From JAJZVS01 sp963708095 (GTDB lineage: Bacteria; Pseudomonadota; Alphaproteobacteria; Acetobacterales; Acetobacteraceae): a DNA stretch of 64,000 bases. The notes under the pieces were generated by a model, which saw only the letters and a list, made by a program, of their open reading frames with translations, had not been told where the DNA came from and did not search any database. The translations under genes and the position numbers were made by a program. This document shows, one piece after another, positions 35,406 to 43,278 of the stretch (positions are counted from its first letter, which is position 1; every line of letters starts with the position of its first letter). The stretch spans positions 2,666,001 through 2,730,000 of the forward strand of contig OY970182.1 of the NCBI GenBank assembly GCA_963708095.1, written 5' to 3'.

Positions 35406-35921
35406 GTGAGCACCGAGGACAGCAATACGGAAACCACCCGCGCACAGCCGATGGCGATGCGCGCCGGCACCCGCAAGACAGGCGGCCGCAAGGCCGCGGC
35501 GAAGAAGACGGGCACCCGCAAGACCGCTGCGAAGAAGGCGGGCACGCGCAAGACTGTGGCGAAGAAGGCCGCCGGCACGCGCAAGGCCGCTGGTACCCGC
35601 AAGGCCGCCGGCACGCGCAAGGCCGCGGGCCGCAAGACGACGGCGAAGAAGGCTGCAGGCACGCGCAAGACCGCCGCGAAGAAGGCCGCGGGCACGCGCA
35701 AGGCAGCGGGTCGCAAGACCGTGGCGAAGAAGGCCGCGGGCACGCGCAAGACCGCCGCGAAGAAGGCCGTCGGCGCGCGCAAGACCGCAGGCCGCAAGCC
35801 CGGGCCGCGCAAGGCGGTCGCCGCCACGCGCAAGACCGTCACCCGCCGTCCGCGCAAGACTGCCATGCCGGCGGTCGAAACCCCGATGAACGAGACCTCG
35901 ACGAACGAGTCGATGGACTAG
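35406..35921 (+). CDS. H1-like (Hc1-type) Lys/Ala-rich histone protein
   Basis: A 171-residue basic protein built of short repeats such as GTRKTAAKKA, GTRKAAGRKT and AAGTRKAAG, from about residue 20 to 150, with short acidic ends (STEDSNTETT and NETSTNESMD). It resembles eukaryotic H1 tails and bacterial Hc1/AlgP-type proteins, which bind and compact DNA. The GTG start at 35406 has AAGGAG nine bases upstream. Repeat DNA makes the region prone to slippage. A strong intrinsic terminator follows. Confidence 0.9.
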   Translation: MSTEDSNTETTRAQPMAMRAGTRKTGGRKAAAKKTGTRKTAAKKAGTRKTVAKKAAGTRKAAGTRKAAGTRKAAGRKTTAKKAAGTRKTAAKKAAGTRKAAGRKTVAKKAAGTRKTAAKKAVGARKTAGRKPGPRKAVAATRKTVTRRPRKTAMPAVETPMNETSTNESMD

Positions 35922-35945
35922 ACTGGTCTCTTTCGGCACCAAGCG

Positions 35946-35974
35946 AAGGGCGCCCCCGGGCGCCCTTCTTTTTT
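35946..35974 (+). terminator. Intrinsic terminator of the histone gene
   Basis: Perfect arms AAGGGCGCC and GGCGCCCTT around CCCG, followed by CTTTTTT. It also separates the histone gene from the convergent otnC gene. Confidence 0.9.
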
Positions 35975-35979
35975 GCGGT

Positions 35980-36615
35980 TCAGCCGAAGGTGGCCAGCAG
36001 ATCGTCCACCTGCGCGCCCGTCAGCAACCGCGGCGTCGCGCCACGCAGCAGCAGCGCGAGCCGCGCCGCTTCCTCCAGCTCCTCCGCCGCGTACACGGCG
36101 TCGGTCAAGGTCTTGCCGGAAACCACCGGGCCGTGGTTGGCGAGCAGCACCGCGCGCGCATCGGTCGCCGCCTGCGCGATCGCCGGTTCCATCGCCGGAT
36201 CTCCGGGACGGTAGTACGGCACCAGCGGCAGCCGCCGGCCGACGCGCATGACGAAATAGGGCGTGAGCGGCGGGATCGGGTTTGCCGCATCGGCTTCCGG
36301 CAGGCAGGCGATCGCGGTCGCCATGGTGGAATGCAGATGCACCACCGCCCCGGCATCGGCGCGCACGCGGTAGAAGGCGCGGTGCATGAACACTTCCTTC
36401 GACGGCTTGTCGCCGCCGATGTGGCGGAAGTCGGCATCCAGCCGCGCGATGCGCGCGGGATCAAGCCGGCCGAGGCAGGAGTTGGTCGGCGTGATCAGGT
36501 AGCCGCCGTCCTCCAGCCGCGCGCTGATGTTACCGGCGGAACCGACGGAGAATCCGCGCGCGAACAGGCTCGCGCCGAATTCGGCCAGCAGGGAGCGGAT
36601 GTCGGCTTCGGTCAT
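35980..36615 (-). CDS. otnC: 3-oxo-tetronate 4-phosphate decarboxylase (class II aldolase family)
   Basis: A 211-residue class II aldolase/adducin protein. The zinc His are seen in VVHLHSTMATA and LLANHGPVV, and the phosphate region in GSAGNISARL and TPTNSCLGRL. Placement directly behind an OtnK-type kinase with a four-base overlap supports OtnC, which decarboxylates 3-oxo-tetronate 4-phosphate to dihydroxyacetone phosphate. Fuculose-phosphate-aldolase-like roles are the alternative. Confidence 0.88.
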   Translation of the reverse strand: MTEADIRSLLAEFGASLFARGFSVGSAGNISARLEDGGYLITPTNSCLGRLDPARIARLDADFRHIGGDKPSKEVFMHRAFYRVRADAGAVVHLHSTMATAIACLPEADAANPIPPLTPYFVMRVGRRLPLVPYYRPGDPAMEPAIAQAATDARAVLLANHGPVVSGKTLTDAVYAAEELEEAARLALLLRGATPRLLTGAQVDDLLATFG

Positions 36616-37907
36616 CCCAGCACCTCGAATGCTTTGAGGAAGAAGTCGCGGGCGCCGAAATTGCCGGATTTCAGCGCCAGCAGCAGCGGCGCGCCCCCGC
36701 CTTCGGCACCCCCGCCTTCAGCACCCCCGCCTTCAGCATAGGTCCAGGGCACGCCGGGATCGATCTCGGCGCCGATGCGCAAAGAGCGCACGCCTAGGCG
36801 CTGCACAACCGCGCCCGCCGTCTCTCCGCCCGCAACGATCAGCCGACGCACGCCGTGCGCGACGAGTCCGGCAGCGATATGCGCCAGCGCCTGTTCCACG
36901 AGCACGCCTGCCGCCTCGCGGCCCAGGCGCTGCTGCAGCAGCGCTACCGCATCGGGCGGGGCCGACGCGGCGATCAGTACCGGCGTCGCCCCAAGCTTGT
37001 CGCCCGCCCAGCCGAGCGCCTGCGCGGCGAGCGCGTCGGCATTTGGCGTGACCAGCGGATCGAGCGCGAAGCTCGGCACATGCTCGCGCGCAAACGCGAC
37101 CTGGCCCAATGTGGCGCGCGAGCAGGAACCGGCGAGCACCGCCGCCGGGCCTTCCACCGCCGGCAGGGCACCGGGATCGCTGCGCAGCGGCAACAGCCCG
37201 GCGCGGCGAAAATTCTCCGGCAGTCCCATGGCCACGCCGGAGCCGCCGGTGATCAGCGCGTGGCCGGCGGCGGCCTCGCCGATCGCGACCAGGTGGCGGT
37301 CGTCGACCGCATCGACGATGGCGTAGCGGCGGCCCTGTTCCTTGAGCACGGTCATGGCGCGTCGGATCGCGCCAGGGCCCTGCTCGACCGTCGCGTAGGG
37401 CACCAGCCCCACGGTGCCGTCGGTCTGGCGCGACAGCACGCGCACCAGGTTCGCATCCGTCATCGGCGTGAGCGGATGGTGCTCCATCCCGCTTTCGTTC
37501 AGCAGCGTGCTGCCGACGAACAGATGGCCCTGGAACACGCTGCGCGCATTGGCCGGGAAGGCCGGGCAGGCGAGCGCGAAGCCGGCGTCGAGCGCATCGA
37601 TCAGCGCATCCGCCACCGGGCCGATATTGCCGTGCTCGGTGCTGTCGAAGGTGGAGCAGTATTTGAAGAACACCTGGCGCGCCCCGGCGGCGCGCAGCCA
37701 GGCGAGCGCTTGGAGGCTTTCCGCCACCGCCGTTGCTGCCGGTGCGGTGCGGGACTTGAGCGCGACCACCACGGCATCGGCGTCGGGCGCAGGTTCGCCC
37801 GCGGGCGGGACACCGATGCGCTGCACCGTGCGCATGCCGTTGCGCACCAGCATGGAGGCAAGATCGGTAGCGCCGGTGAAGTCGTCGGCGATGGCACCGA
37901 GCAGCAT
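36612..37907 (-). CDS. otnK: 3-oxo-tetronate kinase (four-carbon acid sugar kinase)
   Basis: A 431-residue DUF1537-type kinase. The N-terminus LLGAIADDFTGATDLASML and the segments FKYCSTFDSTEHGNIGPVAD, GSGVAMGLPENF and SCSRATLGQ are diagnostic; RLIVAGGETAGAVVQRLGV lies near the nucleotide site. GGAGG precedes ATG 37907. Near the C-terminus, before LALKSGNFGARDFF, three copies of AEGGG are inserted by a 15-bp repeat. It is the first gene of otnK-otnC, acting with the divergent dehydrogenase at 38396. Confidence 0.9.
   Translation of the reverse strand: MLLGAIADDFTGATDLASMLVRNGMRTVQRIGVPPAGEPAPDADAVVVALKSRTAPAATAVAESLQALAWLRAAGARQVFFKYCSTFDSTEHGNIGPVADALIDALDAGFALACPAFPANARSVFQGHLFVGSTLLNESGMEHHPLTPMTDANLVRVLSRQTDGTVGLVPYATVEQGPGAIRRAMTVLKEQGRRYAIVDAVDDRHLVAIGEAAAGHALITGGSGVAMGLPENFRRAGLLPLRSDPGALPAVEGPAAVLAGSCSRATLGQVAFAREHVPSFALDPLVTPNADALAAQALGWAGDKLGATPVLIAASAPPDAVALLQQRLGREAAGVLVEQALAHIAAGLVAHGVRRLIVAGGETAGAVVQRLGVRSLRIGAEIDPGVPWTYAEGGGAEGGGAEGGGAPLLLALKSGNFGARDFFLKAFEVLG
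36694..36738. repeat. 15-bp tandem repeat x3 within otnK
   Basis: Unit CCCCCGCCTTC(G/A)GCA three times, one base varying, encoding AEGGG x3 on the minus strand. In-frame expansion in a surface loop. Confidence 0.9.
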
Positions 37908-38395
37908 GGGGGTTCCTCCGCGGACAGGGGCAGACGCCGTCGTGGCGTCGATCGAACACGCGGCGGGGCCGGGGTGCCGCACGCCTCGAGAACCACAGTG
38001 TACGCCGCTCTGCCGGATCGGGCGAGTGGGCGATCGGCCGGATGCCGCAGCACGGCAGGCAAGAACGCGACCAAACAAGATCCGTCGAATCGCGGCCAGA
38101 AACGTTCCGCGCGGCAAGATCGCGGACTGACCGGCGCAGACTCGCGCGCAGCGTCGGCTGCTGTTGCGGCCAAAGCCTCGTCGTACCGCGGGCATTGCTC
38201 TCCGCCCGGCCGGTTCGGTGAAAAGCCGCCGCACTGGGCATGATCGAATCACGATGACCGCGCCTGCGAACGCCGCCGTGCCCGGCACTGGACTGTGCCG
38301 GCATCCCTGCGCCATCTTCCGCCCGATCGCACCGAGGCCCCGGCTCGCAAACCGCGCCACCCACGGCCGTCCAACATCAAACGGAGGAAACCCAC
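37908..38395. other. Divergent intergenic region otnK/ltnD, no gene supported
   Basis: A 488-bp gap between divergently transcribed genes of one pathway, so it should carry both promoters. Frames crossing it are low-complexity and lack ribosome sites. I could not fix a -35/-10 pair or a clear palindrome. No regulator gene for the cluster is adjacent. Confidence 0.5.
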
Positions 38396-39268
38396 ATGGA
38401 ACTCGGCATCGTCGGCCTCGGCATCATGGGCTCGGCCATCGCGCGCAACTGCGTCCGCGCCGGCTTCTCCGTCGCCGGCTTCGATACCGATCCGGCCCGA
38501 TGCCGGGAGCTGGAAGCCGCCGGCGGCACGCCGCGCGCTTCGGCCGCCGCCATCGCCGCGACCGCCGATGTCGTGCTCACCAGCCTGCCCAGCATCGCCG
38601 CGCTCGAGCAGACCACCGCCGCGCTCGCGGCCACCGCGCGCCCCGGCCAGATCGTCTGCGAGCTCAGCACCCTGCCGATCGAGGTCAAGCAGCGCGCCAA
38701 TGACATGCTGGCGAAAGCCGGCATCGTCCTGCTCGACTGTCCGCTCAGCGGCACCGGCGCGCAGGCGGTCAACGCCGATCTCGTCGTGCTGGCCTCCGGC
38801 GACACGGCGGCCTGCGAGAAAGTGCAGCCGGTGTTCGCCGGCTTCGCGCGCCTGACCCGCTACGTCGGCGCGTTCGGCAACGGCATGAAGATGAAGATCG
38901 TCGCCAACCTGCTGGTCGCAATCCACAACGTCGCCTCGGCCGAGGCCATGGTGCTCGGCATGAAGGCCGGGCTCGACCCGCAGGCGATCGTCGACGTCGT
39001 CTCAAGCGGCGCCGGCAACTCCCGCGTGTTCGAGCTGCGCGCGCCCCTGATGGCGGCGCAGAGCTACGAACCGCCGACCATGAAATGCGACATCTGGCAG
39101 AAGGACATGGCGATCATCGGCGCCTATGCCGCCAGCCTCGGCGTCGCGGCGCCGCTGTTCGCCGCCTCCGCGCCGATCTACAATGCAGCGATCGGCCAGG
39201 GACGCGGGGGCGAGGACACCGCCGCCGTCTGTGCCATCCTGGAACAGATGGCCGGGCTCGCGCGCTGA
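38396..39268 (+). CDS. ltnD: NAD-dependent 3-hydroxyacid dehydrogenase, LtnD-like
   Basis: A 290-residue beta-hydroxyacid dehydrogenase. The Rossmann motif is GIVGLGIMGSAIARN at the N-terminus, CPLSGTGAQA is the substrate signature, and the catalytic Lys is in GNGMKMKIVANLLVA near residue 165. Proximity to otnK and otnC supports oxidation of L-threonate or D-erythronate to the 3-oxo-tetronate that OtnK phosphorylates; the symbol rests on that context. Strong GGAGGAAA site before ATG 38396. Confidence 0.82.
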   Translation: MELGIVGLGIMGSAIARNCVRAGFSVAGFDTDPARCRELEAAGGTPRASAAAIAATADVVLTSLPSIAALEQTTAALAATARPGQIVCELSTLPIEVKQRANDMLAKAGIVLLDCPLSGTGAQAVNADLVVLASGDTAACEKVQPVFAGFARLTRYVGAFGNGMKMKIVANLLVAIHNVASAEAMVLGMKAGLDPQAIVDVVSSGAGNSRVFELRAPLMAAQSYEPPTMKCDIWQKDMAIIGAYAASLGVAAPLFAASAPIYNAAIGQGRGGEDTAAVCAILEQMAGLAR

Positions 39269-39282
39269 CCGCGTGCCCGCGC

Positions 39283-40338
39283 CTACGCCACCTTCGCCAG
39301 TTCTTGCGCGAACGCCGCCGCCTGCACGGGCCATCCCGGCAGTGCGCGGCCGATGGTCCACGCTGCGTCCGCCATCTCCCGCCGCAGCGCCGCATCGAAG
39401 ATCAGCCGCCGCAGCGCCTTCGCCAACTGGTCGATCTCCCCCGGCACGCACACCACCCCCGCCTCGGGGGTGACCAGCGCCGCCGCCGCGCCGCCGCTGG
39501 TGACCGCGACCGGCAGGCCGTGCTTCAGAGCCTCGGCCACCGCCATTCCGTAGCCCTCCCACCAGGACGCCAGGGCGAACAGGTCGGCCCGGCGCCACAG
39601 CGCCTCCAGCGCGGCATCGTCCGCCTCGCCCGCAAAGCGCACCCGGTCGGCGACCCGCAGCGCCTCGACCAGCCCGCGCAGCGCCGCAGCGTGCGCCGGA
39701 TCGCGCTCGGGGCCCACGATCGTCAGGCGCCAGTCGAGGTCGAACAGCCGCGCCAGCGCCCGGATCAGCACGTCGTGACCCTTGCGCGGGGTGAGCGCGC
39801 CGACCGACAGGATCGCGCAGCGCCGGCCGTCACAGCCTGGCCCGCTCGAGCCCTCGCTGCGCGGGGCGTCGTCGCAGCCCGGCACCACCACCGCGATCCG
39901 CGCCGGATCGACGCCGAAATCGGCGGCGAGCCGGCCCGCGGTCGCCTCGCTGGTCACCACCACCCGCGCGAGCCGCGGCAGCAGGCGCAGCTCGGTGTTG
40001 CGCAGCCCGGCGCGTTCGCTGTCGCCGCGCCCGGGTTCGAGCGCGGTGGGATGGTGGATCAGCCCCACCGTCGGCCGCGCCGCCAGCGCGTCGCCATGCC
40101 CGGCAAAGGCGGGCAGCACGAGGCCATCGATCACCGGGCAGGTCCCGGACGGCACCGCGGCCCAGGCGGCAAGCGCGGCGAGGCGCGCGGCTGCGTCCGG
40201 CAGCGGGTGGGCGCCCGGCAGCGCGACCAGCTCCACCGCGTGGCCGCCGGCGCGCAGGGCCGCGATCAATCGCCGCCCATAGGCATGGCCGCCCGACGGC
40301 GCGGCGAACGAGGCGGCGGCGAACAGCGATATCTCCAT
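39283..40338 (-). CDS. Glycosyltransferase family 4 protein
   Basis: A 351-residue GT-B retaining glycosyltransferase. ILSVGALTPRKGHDVLIRAL opens the C-terminal domain and the donor-site motif is FALASWWEGYGMAVAEALKH with Glu at the expected place. N-terminal GGHAYGRRLIAAL binds the acceptor. ATG 40338 starts the fold; upstream codons look untranslated. It stands alone on the minus strand, near but not in a polysaccharide operon. Confidence 0.87.
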   Translation of the reverse strand: MEISLFAAASFAAPSGGHAYGRRLIAALRAGGHAVELVALPGAHPLPDAAARLAALAAWAAVPSGTCPVIDGLVLPAFAGHGDALAARPTVGLIHHPTALEPGRGDSERAGLRNTELRLLPRLARVVVTSEATAGRLAADFGVDPARIAVVVPGCDDAPRSEGSSGPGCDGRRCAILSVGALTPRKGHDVLIRALARLFDLDWRLTIVGPERDPAHAAALRGLVEALRVADRVRFAGEADDAALEALWRRADLFALASWWEGYGMAVAEALKHGLPVAVTSGGAAAALVTPEAGVVCVPGEIDQLAKALRRLIFDAALRREMADAAWTIGRALPGWPVQAAAFAQELAKVA

Positions 40339-40453
40339 CGCGCGGTCAGTCCTGCATGATCCGAAGCGGCGTCCAGTCCAAGCTGCGCCCAGTCTGAGCG
40401 CCCGGCCGGCCCGGCTCAACCCGGCGCGGTGACCGGCACCCGCGGTCGCGGCA

Positions 40454-41278
40454 TCAGGGCACGTCGAGGGAGCGGTCGGCGGTGAGCGCCGGCGCGGCGG
40501 CCTGGCTCGCGGTCAGAACCATGGTGACGTCGCCGAACCAATCGGTCTGGAAGCGCAGCCGCACCGGCCACAGCGGCCCGCCCGGAACCAGCGGCGCGAA
40601 CCAGGCGGAGCCGCGCAGTGGCCGGCTGTCGTGCTGCTGCTGGCCGTACAGGAACCCCGCCAGCATGTGCCCCGTGAAGTCACAGCGCAGTGCCGGCCCG
40701 GCGAACACCGCCCCGGAGCGGGGTGGCAGCACCGTTGTCCCGGCGTCGCGGGCGACGATCACGCTCAGCCTCCGGCCGTCGAAGGTGCGCACGTGATCGG
40801 TGCAGCCGCCGGTGCTGGCGATCTGGCGCAGCAGGTCGACCAGCGCGCTCAGAGTATCGATGGTGCCGCGCTGCGCAGCGGGCGGGACCGGCTCGCGATG
40901 GGCGCGGATCGGCGGCAGCACGGTGCGCAGTTCGGGCCGGCCGTCGTCATAAGTCATCGTCAAGTGGTGGGGCGTGCCGTGCCAGACCCCGTCGGAGCGG
41001 TACAGGCGAGGTGCCGGATGGCCGTCGTGCCAGACGCCGGACACATGGTCCTCCTGCTGGCCGTGGAAGAAGAAGCCGACCAGTCCGACCGTGCGATACC
41101 GCAGCCGCACCTGGTAGCCGCCGGGCCACAGCGCCAGCGCCGCCTGTATACGCAGCACCGGCAACCCATGAGCATAGGCCCGGTAGTCGAGGCGTGCATC
41201 GGCCACCGCCGGCACGTCGCCGCGGGCGACGGCCGGCACCGGCAGCAGTGCGAGCAACAGGACGAGCGCACTTCGCAT
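40454..41278 (-). CDS. Secreted DUF3108 protein
   Basis: A 274-residue protein with a signal peptide (RSALVLLLALLPVPAVARG, cleavage near residue 18) and a DUF3108 beta-rich domain: LDYRAYAHGLPVLRIQAAL, FFFHGQQEDHVSG, DTLSALVDLLRQI. DUF3108 proteins are periplasmic or outer-membrane-associated with no established activity. Two Cys (GGCTDH and ALRCDF) may form a disulfide. Start at ATG 41278. Confidence 0.83.
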   Translation of the reverse strand: MRSALVLLLALLPVPAVARGDVPAVADARLDYRAYAHGLPVLRIQAALALWPGGYQVRLRYRTVGLVGFFFHGQQEDHVSGVWHDGHPAPRLYRSDGVWHGTPHHLTMTYDDGRPELRTVLPPIRAHREPVPPAAQRGTIDTLSALVDLLRQIASTGGCTDHVRTFDGRRLSVIVARDAGTTVLPPRSGAVFAGPALRCDFTGHMLAGFLYGQQQHDSRPLRGSAWFAPLVPGGPLWPVRLRFQTDWFGDVTMVLTASQAAAPALTADRSLDVP

Positions 41279-41597
41279 CAGCCGCACCTGACACGCCAGG
41301 CACGTATGTGACAAGCAAAACCCGGTCACGCTCCCGCGAACGCAGGGCGGCCGGCACCAAGCCAGGGGGGCGGGGCGGCCCGCAATCCGGGGCGGGCCGG
41401 CGGAGCTTGATCCGAGCAGGCTCTCGTCGGGTCGGTGCCCGGCGCGAGGCCGTTTTGGACGATGCCGGCGGGACGAATTCGGGCGGCGGGGTGGGGCTGG
41501 AGCGGCGGTTTCGTGCCGGCGCTTCTCCCGATCCTGTAAATCCTGCCATGATAGCGGGAACCGCCGCGCAAGCGGTAAAGACAGCACAGGAGCGTCC
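41279..41597. other. Divergent intergenic region DUF3108/mscL, no gene supported
   Basis: A 319-bp gap with divergent starts at both ends. Frames through it lack ribosome sites or family similarity. The last 80 bases before mscL are somewhat AT-richer, but no clear promoter hexamers were fixed. Confidence 0.45.
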
Positions 41598-42050
41598 ATG
41601 TCCGCCACGTTCCGTTCCATCCGCCCGCCGTCCTGGCTCAGCGAGTTCAAGGCCTTCATCATGCGCGGGAGCGTGGTGGATCTCGCAGTCGGCATTGTGA
41701 TCGGCGTCGCCTTCACCGGGGTGGTGAACAGCCTGGTGAAGGACATCATCAACCCGCTGATCGGCGCGCTGATCGGCGGGATCGATTTCTCCAACGTGTT
41801 CGTCGCGCTGAACGGGCAGCACTATCCCACCATCGCGGCCGCCAAGGCGGCGGGGGCGGCAACGATCAATGTCGGGCTGTTTATCAATGCCATCATCCAG
41901 TTCCTGATCGTGAGCTTCGCGATCTTCTGGGTGATCAAGGCGCTCACCCGGCTCAAGCTGCACAACACGCCGGCGCCGAGCGGGCCAAGTCCGACTGAAA
42001 CCCTGCTCGCCGAGATCCGCGACGTGCTCAAAGCAAAGCCCGTCGGTTGA
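41598..42050 (+). CDS. mscL: Large-conductance mechanosensitive channel
   Basis: A 150-residue two-helix channel that opens under membrane tension. The first helix FIMRGSVVDLAVGIVIGVAF is diagnostic, the periplasmic loop holds FVALNGQHYPTIAAAKAAGA, and the second helix is NAIIQFLIVSFAIFWVIKAL. The C-terminal bundle helix ends the protein. CAGGAG precedes ATG 41598. Its stop overlaps a TTG start of the next gene by four bases. Confidence 0.95.
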   Translation: MSATFRSIRPPSWLSEFKAFIMRGSVVDLAVGIVIGVAFTGVVNSLVKDIINPLIGALIGGIDFSNVFVALNGQHYPTIAAAKAAGAATINVGLFINAIIQFLIVSFAIFWVIKALTRLKLHNTPAPSGPSPTETLLAEIRDVLKAKPVG

Positions 42051-43168
42051 ACCCGTTGCGCCCTTGGCGGGCGGCGCGAGATGTGCGCCGATCGTCGCCC
42101 GGGCCGCACCGTGTTCGCCTGCATGAAGCCGCGCGGCGCGTCCTGGCCGCGGCGGAACCCCGACTGACCGCAGCCGGATGCGCGTGGACCGCGGCGGGGC
42201 ACGCGTGGCGACGTATACGACGCGCCGGACCGGCGGCGGCGCTCGTCGCACTCGCCGGCTGCACCGCGCTGCCGGGGGGCGGCTATCGCATCGGCGGCGC
42301 GTCGGGGCCGGGCTGTGCGCTGTCGCGCGTCGCCACTGTGCCGGTGACCGCATACGACGGGCTGCTGTTCGTCACGGCGCGCGTGGACGGCAAGCCCGTG
42401 CGGCTGGTGCTGGATACGGGTGCGCAGCGTAGCCTGCTGACCGAGGCCACCGTGCGCCGGCTCGGCCTGCCCGCCGACCGGGATCACGGCACTCGCACCT
42501 GGGGCATCGGCGGGCCGACGACCGCGTTCGATGCGGTGGTGCGCCGCTTCACCCTCGCTGGCGTCGCTTTCACCATGCCGCGCATCACCGTCGGCCGGTT
42601 CCGCCTGACCGCGCTGCGCGGGGGCGCGGACGGGATGCTCGGGGCGGACGTACTGACCCTGTTCGGCATCGACCTCGACGCCGCGGCCGGGCGCATGATG
42701 CTGTACCGCGATCCCGCCTGCCGGCTCGGCCGGCCGCCCTGGGACGGCCCGGCGGTGGACCTGCCAGGCGTCCAGGCCGGGAACAACCGGCTTCGGCTGC
42801 CGATCGCGGTGAACGGCACCTCCGGTATGGCCACCCTGGATACGGGTGCGCAAACCACGGCGATCGGCCTGGGACTCGCGCTGCGGGCCGGCATCACGCC
42901 CTCGGCGCTGGCGGCCGACCGCTTCGCTCTGGCACGCGGCGCCGCCCCCGCCGCGGTGCACGTGCGGCTGCAGCAGTTCCACTCCCTGCAGGTCGGACCC
43001 TGGCTGGCGCGGAACCCCGTGCTGCCGATTATTCCCCTGCCAGCCGGCGTCGGCGACGGGCTGGTGGGCGAGGATTTCCTACTGCACCGGCGGGTCTGGC
43101 TCTCCTTCGCCGCGCCGCAGGTGTTCGTCGCCGTGCAGGGGGAGAAAACACCGCTGGCTTCCCGATAG
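42047..43168 (+). CDS. Two-lobed aspartyl protease-like lipoprotein
   Basis: Up to 373 residues from TTG 42047, which overlaps the mscL stop. Two retropepsin-like lobes are visible, each with a catalytic triplet: VLDTGAQRSLLT (Asp123) and TLDTGAQTTAIG (Asp265), each followed by a typical downstream Gly motif (DGMLGADVL and DGLVGEDFL). A lipobox ALVALAGC (Cys72) follows an Arg-rich stretch and short hydrophobic core, suggesting a lipoprotein. The 70 residues before the Cys are too long for a usual signal and no ATG lies in frame, so the start is uncertain. Confidence 0.78.
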   Translation: MNPLRPWRAARDVRRSSPGPHRVRLHEAARRVLAAAEPRLTAAGCAWTAAGHAWRRIRRAGPAAALVALAGCTALPGGGYRIGGASGPGCALSRVATVPVTAYDGLLFVTARVDGKPVRLVLDTGAQRSLLTEATVRRLGLPADRDHGTRTWGIGGPTTAFDAVVRRFTLAGVAFTMPRITVGRFRLTALRGGADGMLGADVLTLFGIDLDAAAGRMMLYRDPACRLGRPPWDGPAVDLPGVQAGNNRLRLPIAVNGTSGMATLDTGAQTTAIGLGLALRAGITPSALAADRFALARGAAPAAVHVRLQQFHSLQVGPWLARNPVLPIIPLPAGVGDGLVGEDFLLHRRVWLSFAAPQVFVAVQGEKTPLASR

Positions 43169-43278
43169 GCCGGAGGGTAGTTGCTGGGAGGATGCGGCGC
43201 GTCCGGGGTCGTGCGGTGCACGTCTCCCCCCCGAACGCCGCCACACCGACTGCCCAACCAACTGTCACGGGGCCGGAC

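Noticed and set aside
35115..35409. 98-codon frame before the histone gene, with GTGA overlap
   Set aside because: It has a fair ribosome site but a random Arg/Gly-rich product and runs through stable hairpins; more likely leader RNA. Kept in mind as a possible coupling frame.
35460..35870. Repeat cluster that could be mistaken for a repeat array
   Set aside because: The repeats are codon repeats of the H1-like protein (Gly-Thr-Arg-Lys-Ala units), in frame throughout, not a CRISPR or satellite.
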